Shown here piece by piece: positions 28,050 to 36,467 of a stretch of 64,000 nucleotides of DNA. The first letter of the stretch is position 1. Every line of letters begins with the position of its first letter. The position numbers and the translations under genes are program-made. The notes beneath the pieces are model-generated. The model was given only the letters and a program-made list of their open reading frames with translations. It was not told the origin of the DNA and searched no databases. The stretch is from CAVVXX01 sp963707975 (GTDB lineage Bacteria > Pseudomonadota > Alphaproteobacteria > Micropepsales > Micropepsaceae). The stretch spans positions 1,674,001 through 1,738,000 of the forward strand of contig OY970177.1 in NCBI GenBank assembly GCA_963707975.1. The letters are read 5' to 3'.

Positions 28050-28670
28050 TCAGAACCAAGCGGGTGCAAGCGTGGGGAAAACGAGAAGAAAAACTTCGCG
28101 CGTGACGATGACGCCCAGGCCCGCGCCGATCAGAACATCGCTCAGGAAATGCGAGGTGAGTGCCGCACGCGTGAAGGCGAGATAGGCGGCAATCAGAAAC
28201 CACAGCGGCGCGAGCATGGGCCATGCCGCCGACAGCACGACGGCGACGCAAAAAATCGTCTGTGCGTGACCGGAGGGGAAAGAATCATGCTGTGTGTCGA
28301 ACAGCACCAACTCGAAGCCATAGAAGCCATGCTCGAAATCGTCGCGAGGGCGGCGCCGGCCGATGAAAAGTTTCGAGGTGTGAAGAATGGCGCTGGCCGC
28401 AAACAGGCTCAGCAGCAACGCTGCCGAGAAACCGGAAATGCGGTGCAGCAGCAGCGATTCATAGCCCAGCGCCATGGCCGCCTGCGTGCTGCCATAGAGA
28501 ACTACGGCGATAATCAGCCAGTGCAGCGCCTTGGCGTAATCGGTGGTGAGGCGCACGCGCCGCCGCCAGAGCTGCACCAGCCGCGCTCGAAAAAAATGCG
28601 CGAGCGGCCTGTCGATGGCGAAGCACAACAGGCCCGCCACGAACAGGCCAACGGCAATCCATAACAGCAT
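28050..28670 (-). CDS. PAP2-family membrane phosphatase
   Basis: The 206-aa inner-membrane protein with about five to six hydrophobic helices belongs to the phosphatidic acid phosphatase type 2 superfamily. It carries the three active-site motifs: KLFIGRRRP, PSGH, and TRAALTSHFLSD. The third has T in place of the usual S before the Arg. Such enzymes remove phosphate from lipid pyrophosphates or phosphatidic and lipid A intermediates, on the periplasmic side. The exact substrate is unknown. Confidence 0.85.
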   Translation of the reverse strand: MLLWIAVGLFVAGLLCFAIDRPLAHFFRARLVQLWRRRVRLTTDYAKALHWLIIAVVLYGSTQAAMALGYESLLLHRISGFSAALLLSLFAASAILHTSKLFIGRRRPRDDFEHGFYGFELVLFDTQHDSFPSGHAQTIFCVAVVLSAAWPMLAPLWFLIAAYLAFTRAALTSHFLSDVLIGAGLGVIVTREVFLLVFPTLAPAWF

Positions 28671-28679
28671 GCAGCGAAT

Positions 28680-29969
28680 CTATTCCTGCTTGTAGACGGC
28701 GCCGGCTTTCATAACGAAGCGCACATGCCTGAGCTCGGAAATATTGTCGAGCGGGCTTGCCGCCGTTGCCACGAGGTCGGCGTATTTGCCGGGTTCGACA
28801 GTTCCCAGATCCTTGGTCACGCCCACAAGATCGGCGGCCGAAACGGTGGCGGCCTTGATCGCCTCCATCGGGCTCATGCCCGCCTGCACCATCAGTTCGA
28901 ACTCGCGCGCGTTCTGGCCGTGCGGCGAGACGCCGGTGTCGGTGCCGAAGGCGATCTTGAGCCCCGCGTTGTGCGCCTTTCTCAGCGTCGCCAGCATAAG
29001 TGGACCGACAAGAAACGCCTTGGCGGCGACATTGGGTGGATAAAACCCAGGTATCTTAGCGTTTTCGGCCACCGTCATTCCTGCCATCACGGTAGGGACG
29101 TACCAGGTGTGGTGCTCTTTGAACAGGCGGATCGATTCATCGTCCATGAAGGTGCCGTGCTCGATGGAATCGGCGCCCGCGCGCAGCGCCGCGTTGATGC
29201 CGTCGGTGCCGTGTGCATGTACCGCCACCTTGCGGCCCAGCATATGCGCGGTCTGTACTATGGCCTGGATTTCGTCATCGAAGAATTGCTGGCCTATGCC
29301 AGCTCCCACATCGGACAGCACGCCGCCGGTGGTGGCCAATTTGATCACATTGGCGCCGCGGGCCACCTGCAGCCGCGTCACCTTGCGGCATTCGATGGGG
29401 CCGTCGCAGCGGCCCTTCGACATGAACAGGTCGTCGATGTCTTCGCGATAGCCATAAATTTGGCCGTGGCCGCCAGTGGGCGCGATGAGCGCGCCGGCAG
29501 CATACACGCGCGGGCCCGCCACCCAGCCTTTTGCAATAGCGTCGCGCAGCGCGAAGATAGCGTCGCCCGAACCGTTGGCTTCGCCCAGATCGCGCACGGT
29601 GGTGAAGCCTGCGCGCAGATCGAGGCCTGCATGATAAGCGCCGCGCAGCGCAATGGCCTGCGGCGACAGCGTCACCAGGTCGACCTTCTGCGTCGCGTTG
29701 AAATCGAGCAGCAGATGGACGTGGCAATCGAAGAGGCCCGGCAGCACGAAACGGTTCTTGAGATCGATGACCTGATCGCCAGCTTTGGGCGCTGTGAAGC
29801 CGGCCTGCACGGCCTTGATGCGATCGCCCGCGATGACGACGGTCTGGTTGTGCAGCAGCGCTTGGCCAGGTTTGGCCAGCAGCGTGCCGGCATAGACCAG
29901 CGTGTCGGCATGTGCTGCCGTTGCGATGGCGGTGGCTGCAAACGCCGCCGCAAATAATAATCGCTTCAT
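28680..29969 (-). CDS. Exported metal-dependent amidohydrolase
   Basis: The protein of about 429 aa starts at ATG 29969, chosen over 29990 because GGGAGG lies 7 nt upstream and the signal peptide (MKRLLFAAAF...AHA) then begins at residue 1. The TIM-barrel metal site is visible: H83-V-H85 (DCHVHLL), a later VAVHAHG, and the terminal TDTGVSPHG aspartate. It resembles the Xaa-Pro dipeptidase/imidazolonepropionase-like amidohydrolases often exported by this group. It probably hydrolyses a cyclic amide or dipeptide in the periplasm; the substrate is not predictable. Confidence 0.87.
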   Translation of the reverse strand: MKRLLFAAAFAATAIATAAHADTLVYAGTLLAKPGQALLHNQTVVIAGDRIKAVQAGFTAPKAGDQVIDLKNRFVLPGLFDCHVHLLLDFNATQKVDLVTLSPQAIALRGAYHAGLDLRAGFTTVRDLGEANGSGDAIFALRDAIAKGWVAGPRVYAAGALIAPTGGHGQIYGYREDIDDLFMSKGRCDGPIECRKVTRLQVARGANVIKLATTGGVLSDVGAGIGQQFFDDEIQAIVQTAHMLGRKVAVHAHGTDGINAALRAGADSIEHGTFMDDESIRLFKEHHTWYVPTVMAGMTVAENAKIPGFYPPNVAAKAFLVGPLMLATLRKAHNAGLKIAFGTDTGVSPHGQNAREFELMVQAGMSPMEAIKAATVSAADLVGVTKDLGTVEPGKYADLVATAASPLDNISELRHVRFVMKAGAVYKQE

Positions 29970-30005
29970 GGAAGCCCTCCCGATGCTCACATCACTATAC
30001 CAGTT

Positions 30006-31274
30006 TCAGCGCTTAAGCGCGCGCCAGCCGATGTCGCCGCGGCAGAATCCGTCCGGCCAGTTAATGCGCTTTACTGCCACATAGGCACGGTCACGCGCCT
30101 CGCGCACATCTTTACCAAGCGCGCTGACATCAAGCACGCGGCCCCCCGTAGCGAGCAGACGGCCATCGCGCCGTTCGGTGCCTGCATGAAAAATCTGCAC
30201 GCCCGGAACTTTCGCCGCGTCTTCCAGCCCGTGAATTTCCGTTCCCTTGTCATATTTTCCGGGGTAACCCTTGGCCGCCATCACCACGGTGAGCGCGGTT
30301 TCATCGCGCCAGCGCAAATCGACGCTTCCAAGCACGCCATCGCGCGCGGCAATGAGGGCTGGAAGCAGATCAGATTTCAGGCGCAGCATAAGCACCTGGC
30401 ATTCGGGATCGCCAAAGCGGCAATTGTATTCGATGAGCTTCGGGCCCTCGCGCGTGATCATCAGCCCGGCATAGAGCACGCCCTGATAGGGTGTGCCCGC
30501 CTCGCGCATGGCGTCGATGGTCGGCTGCACGATGCGTTGCATCACTTCGCGTTCGATTTTCGCTGTGAGAACCGGCGCAGGCGAATAAGCGCCCATGCCG
30601 CCCGTGTTGGGGCCTTCGTCATTGTCGAAGGCGCGCTTGTGATCCTGCGCACCAGCCAGCGGCAGTACATGCGTGCCATCGGTGAGCACGAAGAAACTTG
30701 CCTCCTCGCCTTCAAGAAATTCCTCGACAACGATCCTGTGTCCGGCTTCGCCAAACTCGCCAGCGAACATGGCATGGATCGCCTGGCCCGAGGTCGCGGG
30801 CGTATGCGAAATGACCACGCCCTTTCCCTGCGCTAGACCGTCCGCTTTGATTACGATGGGATGCCGTTCGCCGGTAGTGTGAGCAGTTGCGGCTTGAGCA
30901 TTGTCAAACTGCCGGGAACGTGCGGTCGGAATATTGTGCCTAGCGCAAAGATCTTTGACGAAACCCTTGGAGGCTTCAAGTTTCGCGCCGGCCGCACTCG
31001 GCCCCAGCGCCTTGATTCCGGCTGCTTCGAATTTGTCGGCCAAGCCTGCTGTGAGTGGCCCTTCCGGCCCGGTGACGGCGAAATCGATTCGCTTCTCTTT
31101 GGCGAAGGCGACAAGGCGATCGAGTTCCATCATGCCGATGGGCACGCATTCGGCAATCTCGGCGATGCCCGCATTGCCTGGCGCGCAATAGAGCCTAGAG
31201 GTGAGTGGGCTTGCGGCCAGCGCCCAGGCCAGCGCGTGCTCGCGCCCGCCGTCGCCGACTAGAAGGATATTCAC
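30006..31274 (-). CDS. purD: Phosphoribosylamine--glycine ligase
   Basis: GAR synthetase, second step of de novo purine synthesis, joins glycine to phosphoribosylamine with ATP. The 422-aa protein has normal length. It starts with MNILLVGDGGREHALAWAL and has an ATP-grasp fold with DGLAQGKGV and the purD signature RFGDPECQ. It is divergent from xseA across 52 nt, a standard alphaproteobacterial neighbourhood. Confidence 0.96.
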   Translation of the reverse strand: MNILLVGDGGREHALAWALAASPLTSRLYCAPGNAGIAEIAECVPIGMMELDRLVAFAKEKRIDFAVTGPEGPLTAGLADKFEAAGIKALGPSAAGAKLEASKGFVKDLCARHNIPTARSRQFDNAQAATAHTTGERHPIVIKADGLAQGKGVVISHTPATSGQAIHAMFAGEFGEAGHRIVVEEFLEGEEASFFVLTDGTHVLPLAGAQDHKRAFDNDEGPNTGGMGAYSPAPVLTAKIEREVMQRIVQPTIDAMREAGTPYQGVLYAGLMITREGPKLIEYNCRFGDPECQVLMLRLKSDLLPALIAARDGVLGSVDLRWRDETALTVVMAAKGYPGKYDKGTEIHGLEDAAKVPGVQIFHAGTERRDGRLLATGGRVLDVSALGKDVREARDRAYVAVKRINWPDGFCRGDIGWRALKR

Positions 31275-31326
31275 GGCTCTCGTTTCCGATGGCGCATTAC
31301 GAATTGGTTTGTATCATCGCCCCACC

Positions 31327-32760
31327 ATGGACGAAACCGCCCCAAAACCCGCAATCGGCAACCTGCCGGAATTCAGCGTCAGCGAGCTGTCGGCCGCGCT
31401 TAAGCGCATGGTCGAGGGCGCGTTTTCCTTCGTGCGGGTGCGGGGCGAAGTCAGCCGCGTCACACGCCACCCCAACGGCCATTGTTATTTCGATCTTAAG
31501 GACGAACGCGCGGTGCTGGCGGGCGTGGTGTGGAAGGGAAGTTACACTGGGCTGAAGGTAAAGCCGGAGCAGGGTCTGGAGGTCGTCTGCACAGGGCGGC
31601 TGACCACGTTTGCCGGCCAGTCCAAATACCAGATCGTGGTCGAGCAGATGGAGCTGGCGGGCCTCGGCGCGCTGATGGCGATGCTGGAGGAGCGCAAGAG
31701 AAAACTCGCCGCCGAAGGGCTGTTCGACGAAGCGCGCAAAAAACCCATTCCCTATTTGCCGGAAGTGATCGGCGTCATCACTTCGCCCACGGGCGCAGTG
31801 ATCCGCGACATCATGCACCGGCTCTCCGACCGTTTCCCGCGCCGCGTGCTGCTGTGGCCGGTGACGGTGCAAGGCGAGCGCGCGGCCGGGGAAGTGGCGG
31901 CTGCCATTCGCGGCTTCAATGCGCTCAGGGCTGGCGGAAAGATTCCCCGCCCCGATATCATCATCGTCGCGCGCGGCGGCGGCTCGATCGAAGATTTGAT
32001 GGCGTTCAACGAGGAAATCGTGGTGCGCGCTGTAGCGGCCAGCGTCATTCCTCTGATTTCCGCCGTCGGCCATGAAACCGACACCACGCTGATCGATTTC
32101 GTTTCCGATAGACGCGCGCCAACGCCTTCGGCCGCCGCCGAAATGGCGGTTCCGGTGCGGGCCGAGTTGCTCGACAGCACGCTCAATCTCGACCGCCGTT
32201 TGCGCCGCGCCAGTCATCGCTTGCAGGAACAGCGCAAACAAACTTTGCAGGCGCTCGCACGCGCCTTGCCGCGGCCCGATTCATTATTCGCGCTGCCGCG
32301 CCAGCAGTATGATTCCGTCGCCGAACGCCTGCCGCGCGCCCTGCACCGCAATCTTCAACGCCATGCCTTGCATTTTCGCGAGACTGCCGCGCTTTTGCGC
32401 CCACGCGTTATCCGTGCCGAAATCTCGCACAAGCGCGAACGCACGCGCGACCTCAGTAACCGGCTTGGCCGCGCCTATACCAAGCGCGTGCGGGATGCAG
32501 GGCGCGCGCTCGGCGAGACCGCCCGCGTGCTGGACACATTGAGCTATCGCGCCGTGCTGGCGCGCGGCTTCACGCTGGTGCGGGGGGCAGATGGGCGGCT
32601 GCGCCGCCGTGCGAGCGCCGTAAACTCGGGCGAGAAACTAATTATTACTTTTGCCGACGGTGAACACGCGGCCACCGCCTCGGGCGCGCCGGAAGCGAAG
32701 CCTGCGGCCAATCGTCCGCACCCGGTCAAAGGGGGCAGGGGGCAAGGCGACCTCTTCTAG
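31327..32760 (+). CDS. xseA: Exodeoxyribonuclease VII large subunit
   Basis: Catalytic subunit of exonuclease VII, which with XseB (13534-13791) cuts single-stranded DNA from both ends. The chosen ATG 31327 gives 477 aa beginning MDETAPKPAIGN; upstream in-frame sequence to 31201 is antisense to purD. It has an N-terminal OB-fold (FSVSELSAALKRMVEGAF, about 18-110) and the family's central motifs (TSPTGAVIRDI; RGGGSIEDLMAFN; SAVGHETDTTL). A coiled-coil-like Arg-rich C-terminal half follows. Confidence 0.95.
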   Translation: MDETAPKPAIGNLPEFSVSELSAALKRMVEGAFSFVRVRGEVSRVTRHPNGHCYFDLKDERAVLAGVVWKGSYTGLKVKPEQGLEVVCTGRLTTFAGQSKYQIVVEQMELAGLGALMAMLEERKRKLAAEGLFDEARKKPIPYLPEVIGVITSPTGAVIRDIMHRLSDRFPRRVLLWPVTVQGERAAGEVAAAIRGFNALRAGGKIPRPDIIIVARGGGSIEDLMAFNEEIVVRAVAASVIPLISAVGHETDTTLIDFVSDRRAPTPSAAAEMAVPVRAELLDSTLNLDRRLRRASHRLQEQRKQTLQALARALPRPDSLFALPRQQYDSVAERLPRALHRNLQRHALHFRETAALLRPRVIRAEISHKRERTRDLSNRLGRAYTKRVRDAGRALGETARVLDTLSYRAVLARGFTLVRGADGRLRRRASAVNSGEKLIITFADGEHAATASGAPEAKPAANRPHPVKGGRGQGDLF

Positions 32761-32825
32761 CGAGAGTAGCATCTGGCGGTTGCGGCGTAGTATGGTGCCT
32801 TGGCTAGCCCCTGGAGATTTTTGTC

Positions 32826-33473
32826 ATGCGCTTATGGATTGTAACGGCGGCGTTCGCCGCGCTTGTTATCGCGCCCGTTTTCGCGGCCGATGATACGTCA
32901 ACCACCACTTCGCCGGCCGCCCAGGCAATCGGGCCCTCAGGCCCCGATGCCGCGGCGCAGACGACGAGCCCCGCGCCAGCAAAAGCGCCTGCTGCGGCAG
33001 AGACCACGCCCGAAGCGACCGCCGCGAGCGGTACCGACAAATGCGATACTGCATTGTCCTATTGCCTTGCAGGCGTTGGAACTAACAACACGACGGTGTT
33101 CGAGGAAGCGGGCGACACGAAAACCGGCCTCTCCTCGCGCACCGGAATGCTCTGCAACGCGAACTCCGATTCCAGTAACCCTGGCGTGTTTGTCACCAAG
33201 GGCAAGACCGGCGCGTGGAGCGACAGCCCATTGCAGATCGCCCCGGGACAGTGCGTTTCCATCACGGCCTCCGGCCTTGAGCTGCGCATGATGAATCCAA
33301 CCGCACCCTGGAATGCGATTTGGGTCACGGTCTCAACAGCTGCGCCGCCTGCGAAGAAAGTCGCGGCAGTGCATCACCGCCCCAAGAAACAGAAAACGGC
33401 GGCGCAACAACCAGCTCAGCAGCCACAACAGCAGCAGCAACCGGATCTGACCTTCCAACCCGTCATTCCATAG
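32826..33473 (+). CDS. Exported hypothetical protein with Gln-rich C-terminus
   Basis: The 215-aa protein has a signal peptide of about 20 residues (ending FAAD) and an Ala/Thr/Pro-rich linker (about 20-66). A compact domain (about 67-170) has conserved-looking Cys residues (CDTALSYC, GMLC, GQC). The tail is Lys- then Gln/Pro-rich with several consecutive Gln. I do not recognise the central domain. It looks like a periplasmic or surface protein. It lies between xseA and a DUF2093 gene, 6 nt upstream of the latter, so it may be co-transcribed. Confidence 0.75.
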   Translation: MRLWIVTAAFAALVIAPVFAADDTSTTTSPAAQAIGPSGPDAAAQTTSPAPAKAPAAAETTPEATAASGTDKCDTALSYCLAGVGTNNTTVFEEAGDTKTGLSSRTGMLCNANSDSSNPGVFVTKGKTGAWSDSPLQIAPGQCVSITASGLELRMMNPTAPWNAIWVTVSTAAPPAKKVAAVHHRPKKQKTAAQQPAQQPQQQQQPDLTFQPVIP

Positions 33474-33479
33474 GCTCCG

Positions 33480-33707
33480 ATGAACCGGCACGAGCGCGAG
33501 TTTCCGGCAGAGGATGAGGCAACCGTCGAATATCAGGACGGCGAATTCCGCGTGGTGAAGCCGGGCGCCTATGTGCTGTGCGCGGTGACGGGCGTGAAGA
33601 TTCCTTTGGAGGCATTGCGCTACTGGAGCGTTGACTTGCAGGAGGCCTATGCCAGCCCTGCGGTTGCCGTGAGGCGCCTGCAGGAAAAGGGGCTGACGCC
33701 AAAATGA
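33480..33707 (+). CDS. DUF2093 family protein
   Basis: The 75-aa protein matches the small alphaproteobacterial family DUF2093 (YQDGEFRVVKPGAYVLCAVTG; PLEALRYWSVDLQEAY). The function is unknown. The final codons overlap the start of the M23 peptidase gene by 4 nt (33704-33707). Its genomic neighbours in other alphaproteobacteria are also xseA, purD and lipid A genes, consistent with an envelope-linked role. No catalytic motif is seen. Confidence 0.88.
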   Translation: MNRHEREFPAEDEATVEYQDGEFRVVKPGAYVLCAVTGVKIPLEALRYWSVDLQEAYASPAVAVRRLQEKGLTPK

Positions 33708-34564
33708 GTGCGGTGGCGCGGCGTGGCGTCGTCATTGGCGGCGCCGCGCTGGTAGCAAGTATGCCCTTCGCCTTTGGCGCGCGTTTGGCGCGGGCTGACG
33801 CGCCGCGCACATTGTTGAGCGGTTCGCTGAAGCAGGGCGGCCTGGTCGTAGGCAAAACCGAAGCAAACGCCAAAGTGAGCGTGGATGGAAATTCCGTCCG
33901 CGTGTCGCCGGAAGGCTTATTCGCGTTCGGGCTCGCTTTCGATCAGAAAACTCCGTCGCATATTTCCGTTTTGTTTTCCGATGGCTCGATAGAAAGCCAT
34001 GATGTCGCACCTGTCGTTCGTCAATACGAAGTGCAGATCGTCAACGGGCTGCCACCGGAATCGGTGAAACCGACGCCGGAAGAAGAGGCGCGCATCCATC
34101 GTGAGCATGAGATTGTCGCCGAAGCGCGCAAGCGGGATTCCGACGCCACCTGGTTCGGCGAGCCTTTCGACTGGCCGGCACACGGCATCATTAGCGGACT
34201 GTTCGGTAGCCAGCGCATCCTGAATGGCACGCCATCGGCGCCGCATTTCGGCGTCGACATCGCGGCAGGCGAGGGCGCTTCCATTCATGCGCCAGCCAAC
34301 GGCACGGTGCTGGTGGCCGATGGGTTTTTTCTCGAAGGCAATTTCACCATGCTCGATCACGGCCATGGCGTGTTCACGAGCTACATGCATCAAAGCAAAT
34401 TGGTGGTGAAGCCAGGCGACAGCGTGGAACGCGGCCAGGAAATCGGCCGGGTCGGCCACACGGGGCGCGCCACGGGACCGCATCTGCATTGGGGCATGAA
34501 CTGGTTTCAGGTGAGGCTCGACCCTTCGCTTTCGGCCCGCTCGCCCGCGCCCACCAAGGCATGA
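33704..34564 (+). CDS. Exported M23 (LytM) family metallopeptidase
   Basis: The 286-aa protein has an N-terminal twin-arginine-like export signal (ARRGVVIGGAALV) and a beta-rich spacer. The C-terminal LytM domain (about 180-275) has the zinc motif HFGVDIAAGEG (HxxxD) and HLHWG (HxH). Such enzymes cleave peptidoglycan peptide cross-bridges or activate amidases. All expected metal ligands are present, so it should be active. The last 58 nt overlap the convergent lpxL gene tail. Confidence 0.9.
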   Translation: MSAVARRGVVIGGAALVASMPFAFGARLARADAPRTLLSGSLKQGGLVVGKTEANAKVSVDGNSVRVSPEGLFAFGLAFDQKTPSHISVLFSDGSIESHDVAPVVRQYEVQIVNGLPPESVKPTPEEEARIHREHEIVAEARKRDSDATWFGEPFDWPAHGIISGLFGSQRILNGTPSAPHFGVDIAAGEGASIHAPANGTVLVADGFFLEGNFTMLDHGHGVFTSYMHQSKLVVKPGDSVERGQEIGRVGHTGRATGPHLHWGMNWFQVRLDPSLSARSPAPTKA

Positions 34565-35508
34565 GCGCGCTTGCGCAGTTTCGCGCCGGGCTCCGGCCAG
34601 CGCCGGTGAATCCAAAGCCATAGTTCGGGACGCGCGCGCACGCGCGCTTCGACCCAGGCGTTGATGGCGGCGGTCAGCTCCAGTAGATCGCGGTCGTCGT
34701 TGCCGGTGCGCGTCGCTTCGATCGCAGGGAAGACATGCATGCGAAAGTGCGATCCGCCGATACGTTCGTTCCACACAGGCACGATTACAGCGCCGAGCTT
34801 GAGCGCAAGAGCGGCGGGCGCTGGCGTCGTCATCGCATCGCGGCCGAAGAAGGGCGCAGGGATGCCCTCATTGGTGCGCTGATCGACCAGCATCAGGATG
34901 GCCTCGCCCTTGCGCAGCAGCGAGAAAATGCGCCGCGTGCCCTGCGCGCCCTTGGCGATTTGTTCCGGAATGCCGTAACGCGCGCGCTGCCGGTCAAGCC
35001 AGCGGCTGACGTAAGGGTTGTTTGTCGGCCGCACGACCATGCCGCCGGTGACGCCGTATTCACGCGCTGCGAACGGCATGGTTTCCCAATTGGCGAAATG
35101 GGCCGAGATGATGAGCATGCCTTTGCCGCGCGCTTTCGCAGCTTCATAATTTTCGATGCCCGCGATCTCGATGCGCGGAGCCGTGCCTTTCGAGGTAAGC
35201 CTGCCCAGATGCGCATATTCAGCCAGCACGCGCCCCAGATTGTCCCACATGCCCGTCAGGATGCGCTTGATATCAGCCTCGCTTTTCTCCGGGTATGCCG
35301 CGCGCAAATTCGCATAGGCGCGTTTGGAGGCGCTCGTTGGCGCCACCAGCGTGCGGCCGATCCAGCCGCCGATGGCCGAAGCGCTATCGAGACCGAACAA
35401 CCGGAAGAAACCGATGATGATGAAGAAGCCGGCGGTCTCGAACCAATAACGGATGCGCTCCAGCAACGAGAGCGCCGGCGTAGACGGGGAAGGTACTGTC
35501 TCGCTCAC
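34507..35508 (-). CDS. lpxL: Lipid A biosynthesis lauroyl/myristoyl-type acyltransferase
   Basis: The 333-aa inner-membrane LpxL/HtrB-family enzyme adds a secondary acyl chain to the lipid A precursor. The catalytic HxxxxE motif (HFANWE) is near residue 135, and a hydrophobic N-terminal anchor lies at about 20-45. It is downstream of lpxK (4-nt overlap) in the order msbA-kdtA-lpxK-lpxL. The Arg-rich C-terminal tail overlaps the convergent M23 gene by 58 nt. The acyl chain specificity is unknown; LpxM-like activity is possible. Confidence 0.88.
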   Translation of the reverse strand: MSETVPSPSTPALSLLERIRYWFETAGFFIIIGFFRLFGLDSASAIGGWIGRTLVAPTSASKRAYANLRAAYPEKSEADIKRILTGMWDNLGRVLAEYAHLGRLTSKGTAPRIEIAGIENYEAAKARGKGMLIISAHFANWETMPFAAREYGVTGGMVVRPTNNPYVSRWLDRQRARYGIPEQIAKGAQGTRRIFSLLRKGEAILMLVDQRTNEGIPAPFFGRDAMTTPAPAALALKLGAVIVPVWNERIGGSHFRMHVFPAIEATRTGNDDRDLLELTAAINAWVEARVRARPELWLWIHRRWPEPGAKLRKRAHALVGAGERAESEGSSLT

Positions 35509-36467
35509 GTCGCGAGCTTTAGCAACAGCGCGGAACAGGCCGCGGCATCTTCGAACACGATGCGAATAGGCACGGGCAGCACGCCTTCGCGTGCCTCTTC
35601 ATCGAGGCGGAGGAAATCTTTTTCCGTGGTGACGGGAAGCGCGCCCAGCGCATCGGCGCGCGTTTTGAGGCGTTCTATGTCAGTGCGTGAGAAATTGTGA
35701 TGATCGGGAAAAGCCTTGGCTCCCACCAACATTGCGCCCATTTCGGTGAGCGTGCGGAAGAATTTGTCCGGTTTGCCGATGCCGCAAAAAGCGAACACCT
35801 TGCGGCCTTCGAGGTTGAGGGGCCCGGCGATCTCGGTGCGCGCGTGCAGCCTTTCGCCACGGAACGGCGTCAGATCATGTTGGGCATTGTCGATCAGCAC
35901 GGCGGCATGCGCCCGGGCGAAGCCATGCTCCGGGCGCTCGCGCAATGGTCCCGCCGGAATCAGCCGCCTATTGCCGAAGCCGCCAGCATCGATCACCAGC
36001 AGCGACAAATCCTTGGCCACGGAAAAATTCTGGAAGCCATCGTCCATCACGATGACATCGGCAAGTTCATCAGCCATGGCCGCGCCAGCCGCCCGGTCGC
36101 GCGCGACGATGGTGGGCGCAACAGTGGCCAGCAGCAACGCCTCGTCACCGACATCGCTCGCGTAATGTTTGCCGGCCTCCACACGCATGGGGCCGCTTAT
36201 GCTGCCGCCGTAGCCGCGCGTTAGAAATGCGACGCGGCGGCCTTTTTCTTTCAGCGCCACCGCCAACGCGATGGCAACCGGCGTCTTGCCTGTGCCTCCC
36301 GCCGTAAGATTGCCAACGCAGATGACACGCGCGCGCGGGCGGAAGGGCCGCGCGCCATTACGCCTCAGGCGCACGCTCAGGCCATAAAGCGCGCCCAGCG
36401 GTGACAGGATCAGGCCCAGTGCCTTGCCGAGGCCATATTCTTTTGTCCAGAATTCAGGCGCGCGCAT
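35505..36467 (-). CDS. lpxK: Tetraacyldisaccharide 4'-kinase
   Basis: Phosphorylates the 4' position of the tetraacyl disaccharide to give lipid IVA. The 320-aa membrane-associated P-loop kinase has the Walker A loop GNLTAGGTGKT at 52-62, and the family motifs VMDDGFQNF and LLVIDAGGFGN. It overlaps kdtA by 14 nt upstream and lpxL by 4 nt downstream, so the three are translationally coupled. Confidence 0.95.
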   Translation of the reverse strand: MRAPEFWTKEYGLGKALGLILSPLGALYGLSVRLRRNGARPFRPRARVICVGNLTAGGTGKTPVAIALAVALKEKGRRVAFLTRGYGGSISGPMRVEAGKHYASDVGDEALLLATVAPTIVARDRAAGAAMADELADVIVMDDGFQNFSVAKDLSLLVIDAGGFGNRRLIPAGPLRERPEHGFARAHAAVLIDNAQHDLTPFRGERLHARTEIAGPLNLEGRKVFAFCGIGKPDKFFRTLTEMGAMLVGAKAFPDHHNFSRTDIERLKTRADALGALPVTTEKDFLRLDEEAREGVLPVPIRIVFEDAAACSALLLKLAT

